NCBI GenBank assembly: GCA_965212505.1 | Contig: OZ243123.1 | Span: 558,001 to 622,000, forward strand | DNA length: 64,000 nt | Origin: JAHEKO01 sp965212505 | Lineage (GTDB): Bacteria; Acidobacteriota; Thermoanaerobaculia; Multivoradales; JAHEKO01 | Direction: 5' to 3' | Part shown: one piece after another, positions 7,650 to 16,266 of the stretch | Numbering within the stretch: position 1 is the first letter of the stretch | Layout: the number at the start of each line of letters is the position of its first letter | Notes under the pieces: generated by a model | What the model was told of the DNA's origin: nothing | Seen by the model: only the letters and a program-made list of their open reading frames with translations | Database searches by the model: none | Program-made: the position numbers and the translations under genes

Positions 7650-9704
7650 GTGCAGGATGTTGTGACCAAGAACGCGGCTTCCGTAGCCTTGCCTGCGGCC
7701 TCCCTGCTTCTTCTCGTGGCGGCGTCACTCGCGGCGCAGGCCCCGGTGCTGGAGCGTGTCTCGGAGGAGCGCGTCGAGGAGGGGGGGTTCTACCCGAGCT
7801 CGTGGTGGCATGCGGTCGATGAGGCCGATGGCGAGGTTCCGCGCGCTGCGCACGGGTGGGAGCAGGCGGCTCCAACACTGCGCGCGCCCGAGACCCCTGG
7901 CGATTGGACCGGCTATGCCCTCTTCCGCCTCGACCTCGACGTCTCCGAGGAGCTCGTCAACAGGCCGCTCGCCCTCCGGCTCCATCGCCACCACGGCGCC
8001 TCTCGCATCTACCTCGACGGGCGGCTACTCACCGAAATCGGAATCTGGTCTCTAGATCCGAACGAGTTCCGGCCCTCTCTCCGTCCCGAGCCGATTCCGC
8101 TGATCTTTGAGACCGCCGGCCGGCACGAGCTGCTGGTGCGGTATGTCAATCCGGAGATCGAGCGGTACCAGCGTGTGGGCTACATCGGAGGGTTTACGGC
8201 TTGGATCGGAACGATGGAAGCTGCAACGGCCCAGCTGGCGCGCGAGCAGAGGCTGCACTCCGGGCGGCGGTCGCTCTTTCCGACCGTGTTCGTGTCGTTT
8301 GCGGTGCTGCATCTCTTGCTCTGGGCGTTTCGGCGGCAGAGTCGGGAGAACCTCTACTTCTCGCTGATGAGTATCAGCCTGGCGCTTCTCGCCTTCCTGC
8401 TGTCGCACAAGGCGGTGTCGCTGGAACCGCGAATCGTCTTCTGGTCGGAGTCGGCGATGAACGTGGCGGGGGTAGGCTTTGCCGTATTCGGAGTGCTGTT
8501 CGTGCATCGTGCCCTGAGCGATGGTGTGCCTCGGTGGCTTCGTTGGTTCGTGCCGCTGGTGGCAGCGGTGCTCGTCTGGGGCACCGTGAGCCCGCGTGCG
8601 GCGGAAGGCGTCGTGTTCCTGACGATGCTGGCCGGCCTAGTAGAGATGGGGCGAGGTGTCACGTTGGCGGTTCGGCGTCGGGTATCCGGAGCGTTGATCC
8701 TCGCGTTGGCGATCCTCGCCGTCGTGGTCGGTTTCGGGTCGGGGATTCTCGCGCTGATGAACGTGCTGCCGCGCATTCCGATCCTGACCTTCACGGTGCC
8801 GTTTGCGTCGATCCTCGTACTGATCGTCTCGATGTCGGTCTACCTCGCACGACGAGTCGCGCAGACGCATGGCGAGCTCGAAGAGCAGCTCGAACGGGTA
8901 CGCACTCTCTCGGAAGAGAAGCTCGATCAGGAACGCCAGGCGGCGCGTGCGCGGACTCAGCGCAAGCTGCTCGAGGCCGAGGTGCAGCGGAAACAGCAGG
9001 AACTCGAAGAGGCTCGCGAACTACAGCTCTCCATGCTGCCACGACACATCCCCGATCACCCGCAATTCGAGATCGCGGCCCACATGAAGACCGCGACCGA
9101 GGTGGGCGGCGACTACTACGACTTCGACCTCGGAGACGATGGGGCGCTGACGGTGGCGATCGGCGATGCGACCGGGCACGGTCTACGGGCGGGGACGATG
9201 GTGACGGCGACCAAGAGTCTTTTTAACGCCCTCGGCGCCGACGAGGACCTTGCAACCACCGTCCGTCGCTCGAACGCTGCGCTCAAGGGGATGAATCTGC
9301 GCTCGTTGAACATGGCGCTGTTGCTGGCGCGCTTCGATGAGGATGGGATGCAGATGTCTGCGGCCGGGATGCCCTTTCCGTTGATTCACCGTCACGACGG
9401 CGAACTCGAGAGCGTCGAGATCTCCGGCATGCCGCTCGGCAGCCTCCGGAGCTTTCCCTACCAGGCGCACCCCGTGCGCGTCGCACCGGGAGATTCGATT
9501 CTCCTGATGAGTGACGGTTTCCCGGAGCTCCTGAACGCTGACGAGGAGATGCTCGGCTACGAGCGGGCCGGGGAGATCTTCCGAGCGGTGGCCGCCGAGC
9601 CGGCGGACACGATCGTCGAGCATCTCGTGACGGCAGGGGAGGAGTGGCGCGGCGAGGTGGAGCCGGAGGACGACATCACGTTCGTCGTGCTGCGGATGCG
9701 GTGA
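7650..9704 (+). CDS. membrane-anchored PP2C/SpoIIE-type serine phosphatase with 7TM-DISM sensor
   Basis: 684 residues from a GTG. After a signal peptide comes an extracytoplasmic jelly-roll-like domain (about 60-190, DISM-type), then about seven membrane helices (about 205-400). A coiled coil rich in Glu/Gln/Arg (about 405-455) leads into a SpoIIE phosphatase domain. Metal-binding acidic residues are visible in EVGGDYYDF, IGDATGHG and LMSDGFPE, with EDDITFVVLR near the end. RsbU-like enzymes of this type usually dephosphorylate an anti-sigma-factor antagonist in a partner-switching cascade. No RsbV/RsbW genes are next to it. Confidence 0.85.
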   Translation: MQDVVTKNAASVALPAASLLLLVAASLAAQAPVLERVSEERVEEGGFYPSSWWHAVDEADGEVPRAAHGWEQAAPTLRAPETPGDWTGYALFRLDLDVSEELVNRPLALRLHRHHGASRIYLDGRLLTEIGIWSLDPNEFRPSLRPEPIPLIFETAGRHELLVRYVNPEIERYQRVGYIGGFTAWIGTMEAATAQLAREQRLHSGRRSLFPTVFVSFAVLHLLLWAFRRQSRENLYFSLMSISLALLAFLLSHKAVSLEPRIVFWSESAMNVAGVGFAVFGVLFVHRALSDGVPRWLRWFVPLVAAVLVWGTVSPRAAEGVVFLTMLAGLVEMGRGVTLAVRRRVSGALILALAILAVVVGFGSGILALMNVLPRIPILTFTVPFASILVLIVSMSVYLARRVAQTHGELEEQLERVRTLSEEKLDQERQAARARTQRKLLEAEVQRKQQELEEARELQLSMLPRHIPDHPQFEIAAHMKTATEVGGDYYDFDLGDDGALTVAIGDATGHGLRAGTMVTATKSLFNALGADEDLATTVRRSNAALKGMNLRSLNMALLLARFDEDGMQMSAAGMPFPLIHRHDGELESVEISGMPLGSLRSFPYQAHPVRVAPGDSILLMSDGFPELLNADEEMLGYERAGEIFRAVAAEPADTIVEHLVTAGEEWRGEVEPEDDITFVVLRMR

Positions 9705-9779
9705 ACCTGTCCTCGAGTGCGATGCGCCGTATGAGCAAACCATGACGCTTCGATGCCTCCTGGCGTCTGCGGTCGAGTC

Positions 9780-10166
9780 CTACATGTGCTCGAGTGCGCG
9801 GGCGACGGCGGCAGGGGTCGGGTGCTCCTGGGTCGAGTTGTGTTCGTCGACCATGACGATCTTGGGTTCGAAGTTCTCGATCTCGCGACCTTCGAGCTCG
9901 ACGAAAGACATGATGATCACGAGATCGCCAGGCTCCACGAGGTGCGCCGCGGCGCCGTTGATCTGAATCTCGCCGGCCTCGCCCGGGATGGCGTAGGTCT
10001 CGAGGCGCGCACCGTTGGTGATGTCGACCACTTGGACCTTTTCGAACTCGGCGATGCCGGCGGCGTCGAGGAGCTGCTGGTCGATGGTGATGCTGCCCTC
10101 GTACTCGAGGTCGGCCTCGGTAACGGTGGCGCGGTGGATCTTGCTCTGGAGAAACGTGCGTCGCAT
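9780..10166 (-). CDS. panD: aspartate 1-decarboxylase PanD
   Basis: 128 residues, the usual size. PanD makes beta-alanine from aspartate for pantothenate and is a pyruvoyl enzyme formed by self-cleavage. The cleavage site is Gly24-Ser25 in YEGSITID, with the conserved Lys9 near the start (FLQSKIHRA) and the NGAAAHL segment. It is the last gene of coaX-panB-panE-panC-panD, 9 bp after the panC stop, so it is probably translated from the same mRNA. Confidence 0.95.
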   Translation of the reverse strand: MRRTFLQSKIHRATVTEADLEYEGSITIDQQLLDAAGIAEFEKVQVVDITNGARLETYAIPGEAGEIQINGAAAHLVEPGDLVIIMSFVELEGREIENFEPKIVMVDEHNSTQEHPTPAAVARALEHM

Positions 10167-10175
10167 GGGGAGCTC

Positions 10176-11015
10176 CTACAGGAGTTGATTGTCGATGAGT
10201 CGGATCTCGTTGAAACGGACGGCTAGGGAGAGGAGGGCGGTCTCGGTGGAGTCGCCGGCCTCGAGCTCTCGAAGCGTCTCGGGGTCGGCGGCGCTGGCGT
10301 ACTCAACCGCGGCGAGGGACTCGCGCGCGAGCTCTTTCCGCATGGCTTGCCGGAGACGTTCCGGGTTGCGTTCGCCGAGCCTGTGGGCATGCCGGGCTGC
10401 GGTCAGGGCTCGGTAGAGGACTGCCGCCGCCTTTCGCTCTTCTGAGGAGAGACGTTGGTTGCGTGTACTGATCGCGAGGCCGTCGGCCTCTCGGACGATG
10501 GGGCAGCCGACGATCAGCACTTCGAGGTCAAGATCCCGGACCAGGGCGCGGATGACGGCGAGCTGCTGAGCGTCCTTTCGCCCGAAGTACGCTCGGTGAG
10601 GACGGACCTGATTGAGGAGCTTGAGGACGACGGTTGCGACGCCGCGGAAGTGGCCGGGACGACCCGCTCCCTCGAGCGGCTCGGCGATCGCGCCGGGCTC
10701 GACCCAGGTCTCGAAGCCCGCGGGGTAGATCGCTTCGACGCTTGGACAGTAGACGGCGTCGCAGCCCGCCTGCTCGAGCAGCTCGCAGTCACGCTTCAGA
10801 TCGCGGGGGTAGTTCTCGAGATCGCTCGACTCGCCGAACTGGGCCGGGTTTACGAAGATGCTGGCGATCGTCCGGTCGCACTCGTCGATCGAGCGCGAGG
10901 CGAGCGAGAGGTGCGCGTCGTGTAGGCCTCCCATGGTCGGCACGAGGCCGAGTTGTCGTGGGGCACACTCGATCCGCCAGGCGCGGAGAGCGTCGAGCGT
11001 CTCCAGGCGCCTCAC
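10176..11015 (-). CDS. panC: pantothenate synthetase PanC
   Basis: 279 residues. PanC condenses pantoate and beta-alanine with ATP through a pantoyl-adenylate. The nucleotide-binding motif appears as VPTMGGLHDAHLSL (the usual form is GALHxGH, so Ala is Gly and Gly is Ala here). It is followed by IFVNPAQFG, FGRKDAQQ and STRNQRLS, all diagnostic. Its ATG overlaps the end of panE by 4 bp, indicating translational coupling. Confidence 0.95.
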   Translation of the reverse strand: MRRLETLDALRAWRIECAPRQLGLVPTMGGLHDAHLSLASRSIDECDRTIASIFVNPAQFGESSDLENYPRDLKRDCELLEQAGCDAVYCPSVEAIYPAGFETWVEPGAIAEPLEGAGRPGHFRGVATVVLKLLNQVRPHRAYFGRKDAQQLAVIRALVRDLDLEVLIVGCPIVREADGLAISTRNQRLSSEERKAAAVLYRALTAARHAHRLGERNPERLRQAMRKELARESLAAVEYASAADPETLRELEAGDSTETALLSLAVRFNEIRLIDNQLL

Positions 11016-11941
11016 GGACGCCTCCTGATGGGCCGAAGTCGGGCCGCCTCCGCCTCGATCTCGAGAACGCGCCGCCGGAGGTGTTCGTTCACCGGCACTG
11101 GGACGTCGAGCTTGCGAGCTCGGGTGACGACCGCACCGGTGATGACTTCGATTTCGGTGGGCGCGCCTCGGTCCAGATCCTGGAGCATTGAGGAGCGATT
11201 GCCGGCGGTGCGGAAGGCGACGCTCACCGCCTCGGCGGCCGGGTCTCCAGGCAGCACGATCCCCAGTGCACTCGCAACCGCTCCCACCTCGCGGGCCGCG
11301 GCCTCGAGGGTCTTGCGCCGCCTTGGATCGGTGAGCAGTTCGCCGTTCGCCATGCCCTCGAGCGCTCCGAGCGGGTTGATGGCGCAGTTGACGGCCAGCT
11401 TCATCCAGATGTTGGATTGAATGTCTTCGCTGCCCTCGCAGTCGAGATCGGCGCGATCGAAGAGCTCGAGCGCCGCGGTCTGGTTAGCTGGAAGGACGGT
11501 TCTGCCGGTTCCGGTGCTCCGCACCCGTCCGGGAACGACAACTCGAGCCCCCAGGCTGGTGGTGCCCTGGGCGACTCGACTTGCGCCGGCGGCCGACAGC
11601 GTTTGGGCGTTCCCGAGGCCGTTCTGAAGGGTGAGCACGGAGCCGTTGCGTGCGACCATCCTCGCCGCGTTGGGTGCAATTTGCGAGGTCTGGTGGCCTT
11701 TGACGAGCACCAGCACGAGCTCGGCCGCTTGCGACCAGCTCGGGAGCCGCTGTGCCAGGTCGATCGTCTCCACCTCGGCACTCCAGCTCAGATCGTCTTC
11801 TTCGACGGTGATGCCGCTGCGGCGGATGACGTTCAGACACTCAAGCCATCGCCCGGCGAGGGTCACGTCGGCTCCGGCGCGCTGCAGCCGCGCTCCCAGG
11901 AGCATGGCCATCGCGCCCAGGCCGAAGATGGTGACTCGCAA
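11012..11941 (-). CDS. panE: 2-dehydropantoate 2-reductase PanE
   Basis: 309 residues. It reduces ketopantoate to pantoate with NADPH. The N-terminal Rossmann motif is IFGLGAMAMLLGARL (the third Gly of the standard GxGxxG is Ala). The C-terminal domain has the family motifs KLAVNCAINPLGALEG, containing the catalytic Lys, and SSMLQDLDRGAPTEIEVITG. It lies 2 bp after panB and overlaps panC by 4 bp. The wider ketopantoate/ApbA family has other members, but the operon settles the assignment. Confidence 0.93.
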   Translation of the reverse strand: MRVTIFGLGAMAMLLGARLQRAGADVTLAGRWLECLNVIRRSGITVEEDDLSWSAEVETIDLAQRLPSWSQAAELVLVLVKGHQTSQIAPNAARMVARNGSVLTLQNGLGNAQTLSAAGASRVAQGTTSLGARVVVPGRVRSTGTGRTVLPANQTAALELFDRADLDCEGSEDIQSNIWMKLAVNCAINPLGALEGMANGELLTDPRRRKTLEAAAREVGAVASALGIVLPGDPAAEAVSVAFRTAGNRSSMLQDLDRGAPTEIEVITGAVVTRARKLDVPVPVNEHLRRRVLEIEAEAARLRPIRRRP

Positions 11942-11943
11942 GG

Positions 11944-12867
11944 CTACGAACCCTCCGCTCGCCGCAGCGTAGCCTCAGAAGGCTCGCTCGCTTCGGACAC
12001 TTCCAGCGCCGCACAGAGCTTGGTCCAGGTTTCGTCCTTGATCGCGTAGGCGTGGTCGTCGGTGGGGAAGACGCCCCGCTCGACCTCGCGTCGATACTCG
12101 ACGAGCGCGTTGAGCATGATCGGTGACACCTCGGCGTACCGCTTGGTGAAACGCGGGGTCAGGCGGTCGTACATCCCGAGCAGATCGTGAAAGACGAGAA
12201 CCTGACCGTTCACCTCGCGACCGGCACCGATGCCGATGGTCGGAATGGAGAGCCGGTCGGTGATCAACCCGGCGAGCCGGTCGGGGACACTCTCGAGAAC
12301 GATCGAGAAACAGCCGGCCTCTTGGAGGACGAGTGCGTCCTCGAGTAGCTCACGGGCGCTGCGGACGGTGCGCCCCTGAACCCGCCAGCCTCCAAGTGCG
12401 TTGACGCTTTGCGGCGTGAGTCCGAGATGCCCCATGACCGGAATGCCCGCCCCGGCGATCGCCTCCGCCTGCGGCGCGACCCGTTCGCCGCCTTCCAACT
12501 TGACCGCGTCCATCCCCGCCTCCTGGAGGAATCGCCCCGCGTTGCGGACGGCCTCGGAGACGCTCGCCTGGTAGCTCATGAACGGTAGGTCTCCGATCAG
12601 AAGTGCCCTCCGCGCGCCGCGTGAGACCGCGCGGGCGTGATGGAGCATTTCGTCCATGGTCACCGACAGCGTGTCGGCGTGGCCGAGTACAACCATCGCC
12701 AAAGAATCGCCGACCAGAATCATGTCCATCTCGGCGCGGTCGGCGAGGCGCGCCGCGGGGTAGTCGTAGGCGGTGACCATGGAGATCGGGAGCCCCTGCC
12801 GCCGCTTGCGGCGTAGGGTGCGAACGGTCACCTTCCTCGCGTGTGTCAGATCCGGCTCTCGACTCAT
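11944..12867 (-). CDS. panB: 3-methyl-2-oxobutanoate hydroxymethyltransferase PanB
   Basis: 307 residues. It adds a hydroxymethyl group from methylene-tetrahydrofolate to ketoisovalerate, the first committed step to pantothenate. The TIM-barrel motifs are clear: MVTAYDYPAARLAD, MILVGDSLAMVVLGH with metal-binding Asp, and VKLEGGERVAPQ. The start has a good ribosome site (GAAGGAG, 8 nt before the ATG on the minus strand). First gene of panBECD proper; coaX lies 257 bp upstream on the same strand. Confidence 0.95.
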   Translation of the reverse strand: MSREPDLTHARKVTVRTLRRKRRQGLPISMVTAYDYPAARLADRAEMDMILVGDSLAMVVLGHADTLSVTMDEMLHHARAVSRGARRALLIGDLPFMSYQASVSEAVRNAGRFLQEAGMDAVKLEGGERVAPQAEAIAGAGIPVMGHLGLTPQSVNALGGWRVQGRTVRSARELLEDALVLQEAGCFSIVLESVPDRLAGLITDRLSIPTIGIGAGREVNGQVLVFHDLLGMYDRLTPRFTKRYAEVSPIMLNALVEYRREVERGVFPTDDHAYAIKDETWTKLCAALEVSEASEPSEATLRRAEGS

Positions 12868-13124
12868 TTAGCGCTCCTTCTCGCTGTGGCCAGGGGACGG
12901 GTGTCGTCGGCAGGCACCAGCTGACCGAGTGGAACTCGGCCGAAACCGCCATCTGTCGATCGTGCTCACCCTTTGTCGTCCCGGCCCCGTCAGGGGTCCA
13001 GGCGTCGGGGGAACCCGCGCCTTCAGCGATTCGCACTCCGCATTTGCGCTCACCGGCTCGCAAGCTCGCTGGCCCAAACGCACTGAATCGCTGTCGAAGG
13101 CTATCGCAAGAAGTGTTCCAGGGC
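12868..13124. other. spacer between coaX and panB
   Basis: 257 bp with no convincing gene. Short open frames here lack start context and family features. It holds the panB ribosome site next to 12867. I see no clear riboswitch or terminator fold. Confidence 0.4.
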
Positions 13125-13907
13125 CTAGCTGTTGCGGTCGAAGATCAGCTTCAGACCGATCAGGGTCAGGTCGGGGTCGATGTCGGTGATGCGCACGCTG
13201 GCGTCGCTGATCAGCTCCGCCAGTCCACCGGTCGCGACGATCGTCTCGAGGCCGTCGACCTCTGCGACGAGGCGTTCGAGGATTCCGTCGACGAGACCGA
13301 CGTAGCCGTAAAAGAGGCCCGACTGGATGGCGGCGGCGGTGTTGGTGCCGATCACCCGTGCCGGTCGATCGAGGTCGACGCGGTAGAGGCGCGAGGCGCG
13401 TGAGGCGAGCGCCTCGGCCGCGATGCCGGGGCCCGGCGCGATCATGCCGCCGATGTAGGCTCCGTCGGGGCTCACGACGTCGAAGGTGATAGCGGTGCCG
13501 AAGTCGACGACAACCACGGGGGCGCCGTAGACCTCGCGGGCGGCGACCGAGTTGGCGATTCGGTCGGCGCCGACCTCGCTCGGGTTGTCGGAGCGGATCG
13601 GCATGCCGGTCTTGACCCCCGGCTCGAGGAACAGCGCCTCGCGTCCGAAGAGATCGACGGACAGACGTTCGAAGGCGAGTGCCAAGGGTGGCACCACGGA
13701 AGAGATGGCTACGCCGTCGACCGACCTGGGGTCGACGCCGCCATGGTCGAGGAGCGGCAGCAGCATCGCGGCATACTCGTCCGATGTCCCCTCGGTCGAC
13801 GTCGAGAGACGGAAGTGGTGAGTGAGTTCGTCGCCCGAGTAGACGCCGACCACCGTGTTGGTGTTGCCGGCGTCGATGACCACCAGCTGCCGCGTGTCGT
13901 CGTTCAT
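13125..13907 (-). CDS. coaX: type III pantothenate kinase CoaX
   Basis: 260 residues. It phosphorylates pantothenate, the next step after panBCE. Motifs of the type III (ASKHA-fold) kinase: VVIDAGNTNT near the N-terminus for phosphate binding, VGADRIANSVAA, and VVDFGTAITFDVV. Type III enzymes are not inhibited by CoA, unlike CoaA. With panB-E-C-D downstream, one locus covers ketoisovalerate and aspartate through phosphopantothenate. A TAAGAT hexamer lies about 18 nt before the ATG, followed by an AGGATC ribosome site. Confidence 0.93.
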   Translation of the reverse strand: MNDDTRQLVVIDAGNTNTVVGVYSGDELTHHFRLSTSTEGTSDEYAAMLLPLLDHGGVDPRSVDGVAISSVVPPLALAFERLSVDLFGREALFLEPGVKTGMPIRSDNPSEVGADRIANSVAAREVYGAPVVVVDFGTAITFDVVSPDGAYIGGMIAPGPGIAAEALASRASRLYRVDLDRPARVIGTNTAAAIQSGLFYGYVGLVDGILERLVAEVDGLETIVATGGLAELISDASVRITDIDPDLTLIGLKLIFDRNS

Positions 13908-13974
13908 GATGAGATCCTGCGCGGCATCTTATCGGGGCGAGACACGCCCTATCGGAGCCGCGGAGAGCAAAACG

Positions 13975-15144
13975 ATGGCGAAGAGAGATGGTGTGTGTGC
14001 ACTTCTGTTGACGGTCGGCCTCTGCTGGGTCGCCGGATGTGGAGCGAACGGCGGGCTCGAGCCCGGGGAGGAGCGGTCAGCGAGTCCGCAGGTGCTCGAG
14101 GTCGAGACTCTATTCCGAGAGCGAGCCGCCGCCGAGCGCTTCAGTGGGGTCGTTCTGGTTGCGGTCGACGGTGAGGTTGCTCTGGAGGTCGGCTACGGGT
14201 GGGCCGAGTACGAGCACTCCGTGGAGATGGCTCCGGACCAGATCTTCCGGATCGGCTCACTCACCAAACCGCTGACGGCGAGCGTGGTCCTTCTTGCCGC
14301 TCGCGCCGGTCGTCTCTCCCTCGACCAGCCTGTTTGCGCTCTCGTCGAGGGTTGTCCGGTCGCCTGGCGTGAGGTCACGATCGAGCATCTCCTCACGCAC
14401 ACGTCAGGTATCGAAGACCACTTCGGTGATCTGGAGGCGGTTCCCGTAGAGGAGACGGTAGCCGAGCTCGGGCGGGTGATGGCGGCACTCTCAGCGGGCG
14501 AGGCGCTCGACACGCCGGCTGGCGAGACCTATGCCTATCGCAACTTCAACTACGTCCTCCTCGGAGCGGCGCTCGAGACGGTCTACCGCAAGCCCTGGGA
14601 GGAGGTCCTGCGCGATCTGGTCTTCGAGCCGCTCGGCCTCGGTCATACGGCCTACGATCGCGTCGAACAGCCGGTGCGACGACGCGCGCGAGGCTACGAC
14701 CGTGCCGAGGACGGCAGCCTTCGCCACGTGGACTACGACGACCATGCTGCGTACGCGGCCGGCGGCCTCTACTCGACCGCCCAGGACCTCTTTGCCTGGT
14801 CGACTCCGCTGTTCGCAGGCGACCTCCTGGGAGAGTTCACCGAATCGACGTTCACACCCTTGCGCGGTAACTACGGCTACGGTTGGCAGATCCGAGACTT
14901 CTTCGATCGCCGGGTGATCAACCACACCGGCGGCATCGACGGCTTCTCGTCGCACATCGCCCACTACCCCGATGAAGGACTCACCCTGATCGTTCTGTCG
15001 AACGTCGAGTCGGACTCGGCGATCTTGAGCGCCTGTGACGCGGCGGCGGTTTGGTTCGACTGGCGGTACCCCGAGGGCACGGAGAGCGACCGCACGAGCT
15101 TGCCAGGCAGGGTTCGCTGCGGGCTGGCTCCGGCCTCTTCGTGA
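13975..15144 (+). CDS. serine beta-lactamase-like hydrolase, lipoprotein
   Basis: 389 residues from the ATG at 13975, chosen because it starts a lipoprotein signal (GLCWVAGC, Cys22) that upstream in-frame codons would bury. The class C beta-lactamase/DD-peptidase fold is shown by Ser95-Leu-Thr-Lys98 in IGSLTKPL, the Tyr-x-Asn-like YRNFNYVLLG, and the KTG-equivalent NHTGGIDGF. Members include esterases, D-aminopeptidases and penicillin-binding proteins; the substrate is not readable. It is divergent from coaX across 67 bp. Confidence 0.85.
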   Translation: MAKRDGVCALLLTVGLCWVAGCGANGGLEPGEERSASPQVLEVETLFRERAAAERFSGVVLVAVDGEVALEVGYGWAEYEHSVEMAPDQIFRIGSLTKPLTASVVLLAARAGRLSLDQPVCALVEGCPVAWREVTIEHLLTHTSGIEDHFGDLEAVPVEETVAELGRVMAALSAGEALDTPAGETYAYRNFNYVLLGAALETVYRKPWEEVLRDLVFEPLGLGHTAYDRVEQPVRRRARGYDRAEDGSLRHVDYDDHAAYAAGGLYSTAQDLFAWSTPLFAGDLLGEFTESTFTPLRGNYGYGWQIRDFFDRRVINHTGGIDGFSSHIAHYPDEGLTLIVLSNVESDSAILSACDAAAVWFDWRYPEGTESDRTSLPGRVRCGLAPASS

Positions 15145-15216
15145 GTCGGTAGACGCCTCGCGGGCGAGTCGGTCGGGCGGTTCTTGCTAGGATCAGTAGT
15201 TCTCTAGCAAAGCTGG

Positions 15217-16188
15217 GTGCGAACCATGGTTTCGAATCGGACTTTCGGCCAGAATCTCAGGGCTGAGCGCGAGCGACTCGGTCTGCCGATCGATGCGGTA
15301 GCCGGAGCGCTGCGCGTAGATCGTGCCGTGGTCGAGGCCCTGGAGCGTGACGACTATGATGCGCTGCCGGCCGAACCGGAGCTCATGGCGTGCCTCAATG
15401 GTTACGCCGACCAGCTCGACGTCGACGCCGAGCTGATGATCGGTGACTTCGTCGAGGACCGTCGCGAGTCCCGGCTCCGGGCGAAGCGCGCCGGCGGCGG
15501 AGGCTCGCGTCTTCTGATGTGGCTCGTCGCCGCCTCGATGGTGGCGGTGGTCCTCCTCGCAGCTTGGTGGCTTCTCGCGCGGGGGGGCGCTGCGTCGAGG
15601 GATGAACTGCCGACGTCGATCGCCGAAGCAGACCCTGCTCAAGGCACTACGTCGACGATCTCGGGAGAGCTGGAGGTCGGTCGAGTGGATGGCGAGGTCA
15701 TCGCGCCGGTGATGGAGCCCGCCCCCCTTCCCGAAACCACGGGCGAGCCCCAACCGGAGGACGTGTCCGATTCGGTAGACGACGACGTCGAAGTCGGATC
15801 TCCAGAGTCGGAGCTACAAGGAGTGCCGGCGGAGACGGCTGTTCGCGAGCTGCAGCCGGAGGTCGGCGGCCTCTGGGTCTCGCAGCATGGCGTCGGCCGG
15901 GCTGTCGAGAACCTGCAACTCATCGGGGAGAGCGACAGCTTTCGACTCGGCTCGCGCGTGTGGTTCTGGACCCGTGTGCGGGACGGCGCGCCCGGCGACT
16001 TCGTCGACCACGTCTGGTACTTCGAGGGCCGGGCGGTCGCGCGGGTACGGTTGACGATCGGCAGCGCCATGTATCGCACGTCGAGTAACAAACTGATGCT
16101 GCCTGGCTCGGCAGGCGAATGGGCGGTCGAGGTGCAGGACGACGCCGGTCGCGTGCTCGCTCGCAGTGAGTTCGTCTGCGTTTCGTAG
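15217..16188 (+). CDS. RodZ-like HTH membrane protein with C-terminal DUF2914 domain
   Basis: 323 residues from GTG 15217 (an in-frame ATG at 15226 is equally possible). An N-terminal helix-turn-helix of the RodZ/HTH_25 type (about 9-65, TFGQNLRAERERLGLPIDA) is followed by a basic juxtamembrane stretch and one membrane helix (about 98-122). A Pro/Glu-rich linker and a C-terminal beta domain resembling DUF2914 (about 225-322, with VWFWTRVRDG and HVWYFEGR) complete it. RodZ links the MreB cytoskeleton to cell-wall synthesis. Here the periplasmic domain differs from RodZ, so the role may be envelope sensing instead. Confidence 0.7.
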   Translation: MRTMVSNRTFGQNLRAERERLGLPIDAVAGALRVDRAVVEALERDDYDALPAEPELMACLNGYADQLDVDAELMIGDFVEDRRESRLRAKRAGGGGSRLLMWLVAASMVAVVLLAAWWLLARGGAASRDELPTSIAEADPAQGTTSTISGELEVGRVDGEVIAPVMEPAPLPETTGEPQPEDVSDSVDDDVEVGSPESELQGVPAETAVRELQPEVGGLWVSQHGVGRAVENLQLIGESDSFRLGSRVWFWTRVRDGAPGDFVDHVWYFEGRAVARVRLTIGSAMYRTSSNKLMLPGSAGEWAVEVQDDAGRVLARSEFVCVS

Positions 16189-16266
16189 AGCCTCTGGAGC
16201 TTCTCCGGAACTTTTCCGGAAGGCCCGACACGGAACAGCTTCGGTTCGGCCCGCGTAGCGCGGGAC

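Noticed and set aside
12868..13083. Small gene between coaX and panB
   Set aside because: A 71-codon open frame with no start context or recognisable fold.
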